Below, one piece after another: positions 33,516 through 41,970 of a stretch of DNA of 64,000 bases. A program made the position numbers and the translations under genes. Source of the DNA: Actinomycetes bacterium (GTDB lineage Bacteria; Actinomycetota; Acidimicrobiia; Acidimicrobiales; Acidimicrobilacustridaceae). Every line of letters starts with the position of its first letter. Position 1 is the first letter of the stretch. The notes under the pieces are model-generated. The model worked only from the letters and a program-made list of their open reading frames with translations, was not told the DNA's origin and made no database searches. The DNA lies in assembly GCA_029782145.1 (NCBI GenBank), contig JAKOVH010000031.1, positions 186,001 through 250,000 on the forward strand. The letters are read 5' to 3'.

Positions 33516-34637
33516 CTAACTTGATGCGCCGTCGAGGACGTCGTGGAAGCCGAACTGGGTGTGGGGGCCGAAGATGATCTGCTCGAAGATGCCCACGCCC
33601 TCGGCGTCGCCGATCCGGGCCCGCACCAGGTGGTGCACGTGCTGGTGGGTCGGGTCCTCGGGTGACACGTCGGCGAAGCTCCAGTCCTCCCGGCCGAGCT
33701 CGAGCTCCCCGTGCCACAGGCCGTGGCCCCACTCCGGGTGGAGGTAGCCGAGGGCACGCATGTCGAAGCGCAGCAGCGGCTCGAGGTCCATCACGACCGG
33801 CTCTGCGTCGGAGCCGACCAGGTCGATGCTCGCCGAGGCCACCCAGCGGGTGCCCGGCTGGAACGTCAGGCGCTGGCCGACCGGGTCGAGCCGGGCCACC
33901 TCACCGCCCTCCACCGATACGGTCTCGGGCACGGGGTCGACCACCGCGATGCGGTGGCCGTCGGGCCGGAAGAAGGCGCCACCGGGGCGCTGGAACCAGC
34001 CGGCGACCACGCACTCGTGGTCGAAGTGGATGGGCGCCCACAGCCAGGCGTTGGGCGGGCTGCTCGACGGCCGGCCCGCCGGCTGGGCGCCGACGGGACG
34101 CACGCCCCACGAGCGGTCGCGGATGCCGACGACCTCGTCGTGGCGCAGCTCGGTGGTGTCGCCGTCGACGGTGACGGTGCCCTCCCACGTGCCGAACTGC
34201 ATGAAGCGATCCATGTCGACGATGACGGCGTGGCCGTCGGTGAGCACGGTGTGGTCCTCCAACAGGGCACCGACCCGTGAGCGCCAGCGCAGGTCGCACG
34301 ACACGCCCGTCTCGTTGGGCTCGACGACGTAGCGCAGCTGCCGGAAGGGCTCGACGATCTCGAGGCGGGCGGGGCCCACCTCGGTGTCGGTGGGCTCGAG
34401 CGGCGCCCGCCGCGAGGCGTGGAAGGCGTGCTGGTGCCCGTCCTTGGAGATCGACACCGAGGTGTCCTGGACCTGGAGGTTGTGGTACCGGCCGAAGGCG
34501 ATCTCGACCTGGAAGGCCCCGCCGCGGTGGCTGGCGCTCATCCAGTAGCGGTCGTAGGCGTTGCGGTCGGTGGTGCCCGACTGGGCGATCGGCCGAGGCA
34601 GCGGATGGATGGGGTACTCGTCGAGGCGGGTCAGCAC
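33516..34637 (-). CDS. Lipocalin-like (CrtC/AttH-type) hypothetical protein
   Basis: 373 residues from a GTG at 34637. It is rich in beta-strand patterns with many Trp, Tyr and His, lacks signal or membrane segments, and has two repeated halves, as in CrtC/AttH-like two-domain lipocalins. Marks: RYWMSASHRGGAFQVEIAFG, IRDRSWGVRP (DRSWG is shared by these proteins), GYLHPEWGHGLWHGEL, THQHVHHLVRA, and HTQFGFHD. Similar proteins are common in sterol/lipid-degrading actinobacteria. Function inferred only loosely: binding or hydration of a hydrophobic compound. Confidence 0.6.
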   Translation of the reverse strand: MLTRLDEYPIHPLPRPIAQSGTTDRNAYDRYWMSASHRGGAFQVEIAFGRYHNLQVQDTSVSISKDGHQHAFHASRRAPLEPTDTEVGPARLEIVEPFRQLRYVVEPNETGVSCDLRWRSRVGALLEDHTVLTDGHAVIVDMDRFMQFGTWEGTVTVDGDTTELRHDEVVGIRDRSWGVRPVGAQPAGRPSSSPPNAWLWAPIHFDHECVVAGWFQRPGGAFFRPDGHRIAVVDPVPETVSVEGGEVARLDPVGQRLTFQPGTRWVASASIDLVGSDAEPVVMDLEPLLRFDMRALGYLHPEWGHGLWHGELELGREDWSFADVSPEDPTHQHVHHLVRARIGDAEGVGIFEQIIFGPHTQFGFHDVLDGASS

Positions 34638-34688
34638 GCCATGGACCCTACGCGGCCCTCCCCCACCCCCGCCTCGCCGAGGGCGGCC

Positions 34689-36005
34689 TCAGCCGGTGTC
34701 GGCGAAGAGCGCGGGTTCTCGGGCGGGATGGTCGGGTGGCCGATCGGTGTGGTCGTGGTGGTGGGGGTGGTTGGGTGGGCTGTGGCGTCCGTCGGGGTGG
34801 ACGGCGACGAGTTCGTGGAAGGGGTCGCCGGTGAGGTGCCAGCCGCCTTCGTGGAGGGCGTGGTGGTGGGTGTAGCAGACCAGGGCGAGGTTGGACATGA
34901 CGGTGGGGGCGGGCCAGTGGGCGATGTGGTGGGCGTGCAGGAACCGGCGGCTGGTGCAGTCGCCGAAGCGGCAGTGCCCGTCGCGCACGACCAGCGCCCG
35001 GCGCAGGGCGGGGGTGACGGTGCGCGCCGTGGTGCCGAGCCCGACGGCGCGCCCGTCGCGGTCTTGGACCAGGACGCTGAGCCGGGAGTCGCACACCAGG
35101 CGGCGGGCGGTGTCGGTGGCGAGGGGTTGGCCGGTCTCGAGCTCGGCGGTGGCGGCCGGGTCGTCATCGCAGATGGCGGCGAGCTCGGCGATGACGACCA
35201 CGGTGGCCCGATCGGGGTCGGCATCGGCGGCGATGGTCGCCGAGGCGAGGGCGAGGAGCCCGTCGGCGTGGCGTTGGCCGGGGGTGGTGGTGCCGTCGCG
35301 GTCGGGCATCTGGCGTTCGATGGCTTTGAGTAGGCGGGCGCCGTCGTCGAGGGGCAGCGAGCCGCGGAAGCGCAGCTCCTGTCCGGCGGTCCACGACTCG
35401 AAGTTGCGCACCCGCCGGGCTTCGGCATGGTCCTTGGCCGCGGGGCGGCGGCGGCGAGCGGCGCGGCGGCGCAGGGTGGCCACGCTCATCGACGGCGCGT
35501 CCTGGGCCAGGCGCCGGTCCCGCTCGGCCACTCCGCCGTCACCGGCGGGTGCCTCCTCGCCGTCGTCGCCGTGGATGGTGTCGGCGGCCAGCTCGACGGC
35601 GGGTTTGACCTGTTCGGCGGACAGCTCACCAGCGGCGGCCTTGTCGGCCAGGTGCGGCAGCTCGGCGAGCTTGCGGTCCAGGTCGATCTGCTCGCTGGCG
35701 CTGTGGCGGGAGATGCCGAGCTGGCCCGCCGCCCAGTCCGCGGCGTCACGCGATCCGACCGCTTCGTAGGCCCGACGCTCCTCCACCAGGCGCAGCACCC
35801 GGCGCTGGTGGTGCTGCAACGCCGAGATCGCCCGCTGCAACTCCTCGGCCGCGACCCGCAGCCCCCGCCCGTCGAGACGCCCCCACTCGAGCTCACCGTC
35901 GAGCCCGAAACGGATCACGCACGACGCCACCACCACGTCCACCAACGGGATCGACGACCCCTCCACCGTGGCGGCCGGGTTGTGGGTGACATCCCCGAAC
36001 GGCAT
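34689..36005 (-). CDS. DUF222 / HNH endonuclease protein (13E12 repeat family), second copy
   Basis: 438 residues. Helical DUF222 part up to about residue 310, then the HNH site: DGHCRFGDCTSRRFLHAHHIAHW, N, LVCYTHHHALHEGGW. The tail is His/Pro-rich. It differs much from the copy at 16.3 kb, so the two are not a recent duplication. Its 5' leader is relatively A/T-rich and contains a palindrome (36049-36063). Function unknown; nuclease activity is predicted from the HNH site. Confidence 0.87.
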   Translation of the reverse strand: MPFGDVTHNPAATVEGSSIPLVDVVVASCVIRFGLDGELEWGRLDGRGLRVAAEELQRAISALQHHQRRVLRLVEERRAYEAVGSRDAADWAAGQLGISRHSASEQIDLDRKLAELPHLADKAAAGELSAEQVKPAVELAADTIHGDDGEEAPAGDGGVAERDRRLAQDAPSMSVATLRRRAARRRRPAAKDHAEARRVRNFESWTAGQELRFRGSLPLDDGARLLKAIERQMPDRDGTTTPGQRHADGLLALASATIAADADPDRATVVVIAELAAICDDDPAATAELETGQPLATDTARRLVCDSRLSVLVQDRDGRAVGLGTTARTVTPALRRALVVRDGHCRFGDCTSRRFLHAHHIAHWPAPTVMSNLALVCYTHHHALHEGGWHLTGDPFHELVAVHPDGRHSPPNHPHHHDHTDRPPDHPAREPALFADTG

Positions 36006-36048
36006 CGCAGGTCCTCACGACACGACCGGACTCGACGGACACCGCACC

Positions 36049-36063
36049 ATGCCCTTTGGGCAT
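36049..36063. promoter_or_regulatory. Palindrome in the leader of the second DUF222/HNH gene
   Basis: ATGCCC-TTT-GGGCAT, six perfect pairs with a 3-base centre, 44-58 bp upstream of the start. It could be an operator or a small RNA hairpin. Confidence 0.35.
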
Positions 36064-36155
36064 CGGCCGGTGTCGAACGGGGAAGAACACCAGTATGCCA
36101 CCACGAACAGCCGCGCGCAACACGAAAATCCCAGCTTTTCGGCGGATGAGGTCGG

Positions 36156-36815
36156 TCAGCCGGCCCCTTGGTAGGTGAAGCCCCTCGGGCACGGATCGGA
36201 CGCAGTGGTCAGATCCGTCGGAGCCACGGCCCACCACAGCTCGGCGACCGCGCGGGCGCACGCTCCCGGGATCCCCGGCCCGCCGCCGCCGTAGACGATG
36301 GTCAACGCACCTGGGTCGACGGGCGTGAACGTCAGGTGCGCCTCGTCAGGCGTCCTGCCGCTCGCACACACCTGCTCCCAGAGGCCAGCTGCGCCCACGA
36401 GCCCCAGGTCGACCGTCGAGGCGGCGACGCACGAGCCCGGACCGATCGTTGCCCACGCCGCCGCAGCCTGGGCGGCGGCCACGTCCGCGTTGTCATGGAT
36501 CGTGTCGAGGAGACCTGGCTCGGGAAGGACGGCTGCTGGAGGCACCCATGCGGCCCACGACGCGACCCCGCACCCGGCGGCCACGACTCCGATCGCAGCC
36601 ACGGAGAAGCACTGCTGGCGACGACCCAGCGACCAGGCGACGAGGCCGGTGGCGGCCACGACACCGATGACCGCCCAGGCCGGGCTCATGAGGTCTCGGG
36701 ACAGGAGGCGTGCCCAGACGGCGCTGGCGCCGACCGCCCCGACCACGAGGGCGACCGTGGCGGCCTGCGCTGTCGCGCGCCGTCCCCCTCGCGTGCGCGC
36801 CACCTCTGCTGCCAC
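36156..36815 (-). CDS. Hypothetical membrane protein
   Basis: 219 residues from a GTG at 36815. Three hydrophobic segments in the first 95 residues (VALVVGAVGASAVWA, WAVIGVVAATGLVAW, FSVAAIGVVAAGCGVAS) precede a soluble part with four cysteines (GSCVAAS, EQVCASG, GACARAV, DPCPRG) that could form two disulfides outside the cell. No family recognised. It lies directly after the acyl-CoA synthetase gene stop region on the opposite end: the synthetase gene ends at 36846, 30 bp upstream, same strand. Confidence 0.55.
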   Translation of the reverse strand: MAAEVARTRGGRRATAQAATVALVVGAVGASAVWARLLSRDLMSPAWAVIGVVAATGLVAWSLGRRQQCFSVAAIGVVAAGCGVASWAAWVPPAAVLPEPGLLDTIHDNADVAAAQAAAAWATIGPGSCVAASTVDLGLVGAAGLWEQVCASGRTPDEAHLTFTPVDPGALTIVYGGGGPGIPGACARAVAELWWAVAPTDLTTASDPCPRGFTYQGAG

Positions 36816-36845
36816 CGCTCCTGCCTCAGCGCACCGGCACAGCCA

Positions 36846-38444
36846 TCAGAACGGCTCGGGGAGGGCGTCGGCCTGGTCGCGCAGCTTGTTCTTGGCGATC
36901 TTGTCGAGCGTGGCTCGGGGGAAGTCCTCGACGCAGTAGACGGCCCGCGGCACCTTGAAGTCCGACAGGTTCCGCGTGGCCAGCTCGATGATCTGCCGCT
37001 CGAGCTCGGCGTCGTCGGCCGCGTCGGGGCCCTTGATCACGAACGCCACGGGCACCACGTCGAGCGTGGGGTGGCTGCGGCCCACCACGGCCACGTCGCG
37101 CACGCCGGGCACCTGGCGGCAGAGGTCCTCGACCTCCTTGGCCGACACGTTCTCGCCGCCGACCTTCAACATGTCCTTGTCGCGCTCGGAGTAGAAGATG
37201 GCCCCGCCGTCGCCCACGCGCACCCGGTCGCCGGTCTTGAACCAGCCGTCGGCGGTGAAGGCCTTCTCGTTCGCCTCGGGGTTGCCGTAGTACTCGAGGA
37301 AGAGCTGGATGCCCCGGGTGCCCCGCACCCACAGCTCGCCGATGCGGCCGTCGTCGAGCACCTCGCCGGTGTCGGGGTCGACCACCAGCATCTCGTAGCC
37401 GGGCGTCGGCTTGCCCAACGACCCGGGCGGGATGTGCTGGTAGGGCGCCGCGGTCGAGCAGTGGATGACCGTCTCGGTCATGCCGAACGCCGGCACCACC
37501 TTGATGCCCCCCAGCATCTGCTCGATGGGCGGGGCGATGGCGCCGAAGACGCCGACCTCGAGCTTGTTCGGCGGGATCTGCTGGCCGGCGGTGGTGGTGT
37601 ACACGATCGGCAGCAGCGAGATGTGGGTGACGTCGTGCTCGGCGATCACGGGCCAGAAGCGGCTGGCGGAGAACTTGGGCTGCAGCACGACGGTGCCGCC
37701 GGCACCGAGCACGGTGGTCCACATCGACCAGCTCTGTGCGTTCACGTGGAAGAACGGCAGGAAGATCAGGTACACGCCACCGGGGTGCATGGCGATGTTG
37801 GTCGGCCCGACGCGAGCGGCCCACAGGGCGTTGGCGTGAGTGTGCACCACCGCCTTGGGGCGTGAGGTGGTGCCCGAGGTGAACATGATGCCCACGGGCA
37901 GCATGGGCTCGGCCGGCCGCTCGGGGCAGTCGGCCTCGTCGCCGTAGAGGTCGGCGAAGCGCTCGAGGCCGTGGGCCGCTTCCTCGGCGGTGGCCGGCGC
38001 GCCGCTGTTGTCGTCGGTGACGGCGATCCACTTCAGGGCGGGCCCGGAGGCGGCGACCAGGGCGGCGTGCTGGGGCTGGGTGATGGCCGCCACCGCCTCG
38101 GTCTGCTCGACGAAGTACGCCATCTCCGCCTCGACGCTGCGGGTGTTGGTGGTGACGGCCACGGCGCCGACGGTGGCGCAGGCGTACCAGGCCAGCACCA
38201 TCTCCGGGCAGTTGTCGCAGTGGATGATGACCTTGTCGCCCTTGGCGATGCCCTTGGCCGCCAGACCGGCCGCCAGCCGGCGGGTGGCGGAGCGGAACTC
38301 GGCGTAGGTCCACCGCGCGCCGTCACCCTCCTTGGGCTCCCACACCAGCAGCGGGGTGTCGGGCTGGGCGTCGGCCCACGTGCCGAGCAGCCAGGGGATG
38401 TCCTGGCCGGTGAACTGGAACTGGGCCACCACGTCGGCGTCCAC
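36846..38444 (-). CDS. Acyl-CoA synthetase / AMP-dependent ligase
   Basis: 532 residues from a GTG at 38444. It activates a carboxylic acid to its CoA thioester via an acyl-AMP. P-loop MFTSGTTSRPKAVVHTH (about residue 190), FGMTETV (A5), GWFKTGDRVRVGDGG (A7), and C-terminal DKIAKNKLRD with the catalytic lysine. The type is that of medium/long-chain fatty or steroid side-chain acyl-CoA ligases (FadD). Substrate cannot be set; the locus has other lipid-catabolic genes. Confidence 0.92.
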   Translation of the reverse strand: MDADVVAQFQFTGQDIPWLLGTWADAQPDTPLLVWEPKEGDGARWTYAEFRSATRRLAAGLAAKGIAKGDKVIIHCDNCPEMVLAWYACATVGAVAVTTNTRSVEAEMAYFVEQTEAVAAITQPQHAALVAASGPALKWIAVTDDNSGAPATAEEAAHGLERFADLYGDEADCPERPAEPMLPVGIMFTSGTTSRPKAVVHTHANALWAARVGPTNIAMHPGGVYLIFLPFFHVNAQSWSMWTTVLGAGGTVVLQPKFSASRFWPVIAEHDVTHISLLPIVYTTTAGQQIPPNKLEVGVFGAIAPPIEQMLGGIKVVPAFGMTETVIHCSTAAPYQHIPPGSLGKPTPGYEMLVVDPDTGEVLDDGRIGELWVRGTRGIQLFLEYYGNPEANEKAFTADGWFKTGDRVRVGDGGAIFYSERDKDMLKVGGENVSAKEVEDLCRQVPGVRDVAVVGRSHPTLDVVPVAFVIKGPDAADDAELERQIIELATRNLSDFKVPRAVYCVEDFPRATLDKIAKNKLRDQADALPEPF

Positions 38445-38567
38445 GCTGATCCCCCTCGTCGATGAGTCGTCCGGCCGCTCGGGGCCGCACCCATCTTGGC
38501 CCAGACGAGTCCCGGGGAGGAACGCCCGGTGACCGGTCTGGCCCAGGCCGGCCGAGGCCGGTCAAGT

Positions 38568-38590
38568 CGGTCAGCCCGGTCAGCCCGGTC
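38568..38590. repeat. Short tandem repeat at the end of a GGDEF-EAL gene
   Basis: CGGTCAGCC repeated two and a half times; the gene's stop codon (38580-38582) lies in the second unit. It looks like replication slippage. Confidence 0.6.
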
Positions 38591-40259
38591 GGGCCCTCGG
38601 CGCTCCGAGCAGGTAGCCCTGCCCGTGGCGCCAGCCCATGGCCCGCACCCGGTCGAGCTCCTCCTGGGTCTCCACGCCCTCCACCACCCCGACCATGCCG
38701 AGGGCGTCGACCATGGGCCGCAGCGCCGACACCAGCTCTGCGGTGCGGGTGCCGTCGACCGAGCCCACGACCAGGCTGCGGTCCAGCTTCACCCCGCTGA
38801 GGGGCAGGTCGTCGAACACCGCCAGCGCGCCGTAGCCGGCGCCGAAGTCGTCGAGGAAGATCCGCACTCCGTCGGCGTCGAGCGCCTCGAGGTCGCGCCG
38901 GGCCGGGCGAGGCAGCTGCAGCACCACCGCCTCGGTGACCTCGAGCACGACCCGCTCGGGGGCGACGTCCCACCGCTCCAGCACCCGGCGCACGCGGTCG
39001 GCCAGGTCGGGCGCGGCCGCGAACCCCTGCGAGACGTTGACCGAGGCGAAGCCGGGCCGGTCGCCGGCGGCGAGGAAGCGGCAGGCCAGGTCGAGCACGG
39101 CGCCGTCGACCCGGTCGGAGAGCCCCCGGTCCTCGGCGGCGGGCATGAACTGCGCCGGACGCAGCAGCCCGCGCTCGGGATGGGGCCAGCGGGCCAGGGC
39201 CTCGTGACCGACCACGACACCCGTGCGCAGCTCGACGATGGGCTGGAACCAGGCGTCGACGCCCCCGTGGGCCGCGTCCCGGTCGAGGCGAGACAACGGG
39301 AGGTCGTCGTCGGAGGTGGGCCCCGCGGCGTCGTCGTAGCGCTCCCAGCGGTCCTTGCCGGCCCGCTTGGCGCGGTACATGGCGGTGTCGGCGGCTCGCA
39401 CCAGGTCGTCGGCCTCACGCAGCGTCGGTCCGGCGAACGCCAGCCCGATGCTGACCGTCGGGCGGTGCGTCCCGCCGTCCACGCTCACGTCGGCGCCCAG
39501 GGCGCGGCGCACGGCGCCGGCCATGGCCTCGACCTCCTCGGGCTCGCCCGCCTCGTCCATCACGATCACGAACTCGTCGCCACCGACACGGCCGACGACG
39601 CCACGGTGGCCCACCGTGCGGGCCATGCGGTCGGCCACCACGCCGAGCAGGCGGTCGCCGGCGGCGTGGCCGTGGGTGTCGTTGACCTCCTTGAAGCCGT
39701 CGACGTCGACGTAGAGCACCCCCACCACCCCGCCGGGGCCCTTCAGGCGCAGGGCGGCGTCGAGCAGCGCCATGGTGTGCTCGCGGTTGGCCAGCCCGGT
39801 GAGGGGGTCGGAGGACGAGCGCCGCGCCAGCTCGGCGTGCGCCTCCCGCTCGGCGGTGATGTCGACGAGCTGCACGATGACGCGCCGGACGCCGCCGTAC
39901 TCGTCGGCGACACCTGACACGGCCAGGTCGCCCCAGACGACGGCGCCGTCGGCGCGCAGGTAGCGCTTCTGGATCCGGTAGGAGCCCCGACGCCCCGCCA
40001 GGATCTCGGCCAGCAGGGCCTCGTCGTCGGCGAGGTCCTCGGGCAGGGTCACGTCGGCGACGGTGAGCCGGCACAGCTCCATGCGGCTCCGGCCGAGGAA
40101 GTCGCACAGCGCAGCGTTGGCGTCGAGGATCCGACCGCCCACGTCGACGAGGGCCATGGCGATCGGCGAGTGGTCGAAGAGCTGCTCGACCACCAGGCGC
40201 GCCATGGCCCCGTCGAGCGCCTCGGTCCACACCGTCTGCCCCTCGTCTGCGCTGTCCAT
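38580..40259 (-). CDS. PAS-GGDEF-EAL cyclic-di-GMP signalling protein
   Basis: 559 residues, ATG at 40259. PAS (about 20-140), GGDEF (145-305; GGDEF motif near 226) and EAL (325-555). Both sites look intact: VGGDEFVIV; EALARW, VNVSQGF, EVTEAV, DDFGAGYGAL, KLDRSL, EGVET, GQGYLL. Unlike the other such protein in this window, no RxxD I-site precedes GGDEF. No membrane segment. The frame continues open for about 1.7 kb upstream but that part is antisense to other genes. The stop lies inside a short CGGTCAGCC repeat. Confidence 0.93.
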   Translation of the reverse strand: MDSADEGQTVWTEALDGAMARLVVEQLFDHSPIAMALVDVGGRILDANAALCDFLGRSRMELCRLTVADVTLPEDLADDEALLAEILAGRRGSYRIQKRYLRADGAVVWGDLAVSGVADEYGGVRRVIVQLVDITAEREAHAELARRSSSDPLTGLANREHTMALLDAALRLKGPGGVVGVLYVDVDGFKEVNDTHGHAAGDRLLGVVADRMARTVGHRGVVGRVGGDEFVIVMDEAGEPEEVEAMAGAVRRALGADVSVDGGTHRPTVSIGLAFAGPTLREADDLVRAADTAMYRAKRAGKDRWERYDDAAGPTSDDDLPLSRLDRDAAHGGVDAWFQPIVELRTGVVVGHEALARWPHPERGLLRPAQFMPAAEDRGLSDRVDGAVLDLACRFLAAGDRPGFASVNVSQGFAAAPDLADRVRRVLERWDVAPERVVLEVTEAVVLQLPRPARRDLEALDADGVRIFLDDFGAGYGALAVFDDLPLSGVKLDRSLVVGSVDGTRTAELVSALRPMVDALGMVGVVEGVETQEELDRVRAMGWRHGQGYLLGAPRARPG

Positions 40260-40400
40260 CGAACCCCGTGCCTCCGTGCCGGTGGGCGGCACCTGGGTTG
40301 TTTCGGCAGGTCCCGTGGCGGGCCTTGAGGCGACCCGCCGCGTCGGGGCGCCCACGAGGCCCTCCGCGCCGGGCGAGCCGGCCGGCCGTAGCCTCGGGGC

Positions 40401-41015
40401 ATGCGCCGATCTCTGCTCGCCGTGGCCCCGTGCTTCGCCGTGGCGGTGCTGCTCGCCGGGTGCGGGTCCGACAAGGCCGACGACCAGAGCGCCCCCACCA
40501 CCACCACCGCGGCAGGCACCAGCACCTCCACCACCGGCTCGACCAGCTCCACCGGTGGCGGCTCGCCGGGCACCACGGCCGGCACCACCTCCACCACCGC
40601 CGCCGGCGCCGCGTGCCGCACCGACGAGCTCACCGCGTCGCTCGGCGCCTCCGACGCCGGGGCCGGCCAGCTGTACGCCCCCCTGGTGCTGCGCAACAGC
40701 GGCAGCCGCAGCTGCACGGTTCGGGGATTCCCCGGCGTGTCGCTGCTCGACGGCTCGGGCAACCAGCTCGGCGACCCGGCCAGCCGGGAAGGCCCCGAGG
40801 GCGGGGAGGTCAACCTGGCCCCGGGGGCGGCGGCCAGCGCCACGCTGCACACCACCAACGCCGGCATCGGCGGCGGAGCCTGCACCCCGGAGTCGGCCCA
40901 GCTCAAGGTGTACCCGCCGGACCAGACGGCGGCGTTGGTCGTCCCGGCCCGCTTCACGGCGTGCGACGGCTTCACCGTGACCACCCTCGTCGCCGGGGAG
41001 AGCGGCACGTCGTGA
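40401..41015 (+). CDS. DUF4232 lipoprotein
   Basis: 204 residues, ATG at 40401. Signal peptide with lipobox LLAGC at about residue 21, then a Thr/Ser-rich linker of about 45 residues, then a DUF4232-like beta domain: LTASLGASDAGAGQLYAPLVLRNSGSRSCTVRGFPGVSLLD, with cysteines likely paired. Cell-surface protein of unknown function, common in actinobacteria. Its stop is 5 bp from the convergent membrane protein gene. Confidence 0.85.
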   Translation: MRRSLLAVAPCFAVAVLLAGCGSDKADDQSAPTTTTAAGTSTSTTGSTSSTGGGSPGTTAGTTSTTAAGAACRTDELTASLGASDAGAGQLYAPLVLRNSGSRSCTVRGFPGVSLLDGSGNQLGDPASREGPEGGEVNLAPGAAASATLHTTNAGIGGGACTPESAQLKVYPPDQTAALVVPARFTACDGFTVTTLVAGESGTS

Positions 41016-41020
41016 GCTGA

Positions 41021-41881
41021 TCAGTCGGCGTCGCCGGCGGGGCCCCGGGTGCGCTCGGGAAGCAGCAGCAGCGCGCCGGAGAGGAAGCACAGCGCGCCCA
41101 CGAACGTGCCGAGGTTGGACAGCGCCTCGTTCAGCAGCTCGCCGGTCTCGGGCACCACGTAGGCCGCCACCGCCGAGACCCCGAAGGCCACCGAGCCCAG
41201 CAGGTTCAGCGCGGCGATCTGCCAACCGATCGAGCGGGGGCGCCAGCTCCACCAGGCGTGGCCGGCCTCGGCCCAGGCGAGGGCGCTGGCGACGAGGAAC
41301 GCCACCGAGCCCAGCACGTCGGGTGCCCAGATCCGCCGCTCGGCCTGGGTGACGTCGAGGCCCTGGGTGGCGGCGAAGGTCGACACGTTGAACAGCACGG
41401 TGCCGGTGAGCTGCACCGCCGTCGCCCACCAGTCGATCCGCCACGGCGCCCAACCCAGGATCCGCCACGACCGCGGGTGGCGGGGGTCGCCCCCGGCGGC
41501 GACGGGCCCGGCCGCGGCACCCACGGCCTCGCGGAACTGCAGGAAGGCGGCGGTGGTGAAGAACAGCGAGCCCACGAAGTAGGTGACGTCGTCGGCGCCG
41601 GACCCCACCCACACGGCGTAGGGCGGGAACGAGCCCAGCGCGAAGCACAGCGAGCCCACCGCGAACAGCACGCCGATCCACCAGCCACGAGCGCGTGGCG
41701 CCCACCACGTGGAGCCGACCGCCGGCCCCTCCCCCCGCTTGCGGTGGGCTCGGGAGCTCCACACCGCGCCGCTCCCGTCGGGTCGACGCAACCGCTCCCG
41801 GGTGACGAAGGGCCACGGGCCCCGGCTGCGCTCCCGCTGCCAGCCCTCGGGCAGCTCGATCCACCCCCGTCGTCCCGGCAC
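41021..41881 (-). CDS. Multi-span membrane protein (YrhK-like domains)
   Basis: 286 residues if started at the GTG at 41881; the true start is uncertain since the frame is open further. Six to seven hydrophobic segments recur in a similar pattern (WIGVLFAVGSLCFALGSFP, VTYFVGSLFFTTAAFLQF, LGSVAFLVASALAW, LGTFVGALCFLSGALLLLP), resembling YrhK-type repeats that read G-S-xx-F. Proteins like this occur in actinobacteria with no known role. It is divergent from the arylsulfatase gene (89 bp). Confidence 0.6.
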   Translation of the reverse strand: MPGRRGWIELPEGWQRERSRGPWPFVTRERLRRPDGSGAVWSSRAHRKRGEGPAVGSTWWAPRARGWWIGVLFAVGSLCFALGSFPPYAVWVGSGADDVTYFVGSLFFTTAAFLQFREAVGAAAGPVAAGGDPRHPRSWRILGWAPWRIDWWATAVQLTGTVLFNVSTFAATQGLDVTQAERRIWAPDVLGSVAFLVASALAWAEAGHAWWSWRPRSIGWQIAALNLLGSVAFGVSAVAAYVVPETGELLNEALSNLGTFVGALCFLSGALLLLPERTRGPAGDAD

Positions 41882-41970
41882 GGCCGGCGAGCGTAGAGCG
41901 CCCGGCGCCCGCACCGGTACGCTCGGGCGCCGGCCGGCCCCGGTCGGCCGCGGCAGGCAGGGGGAACGAC

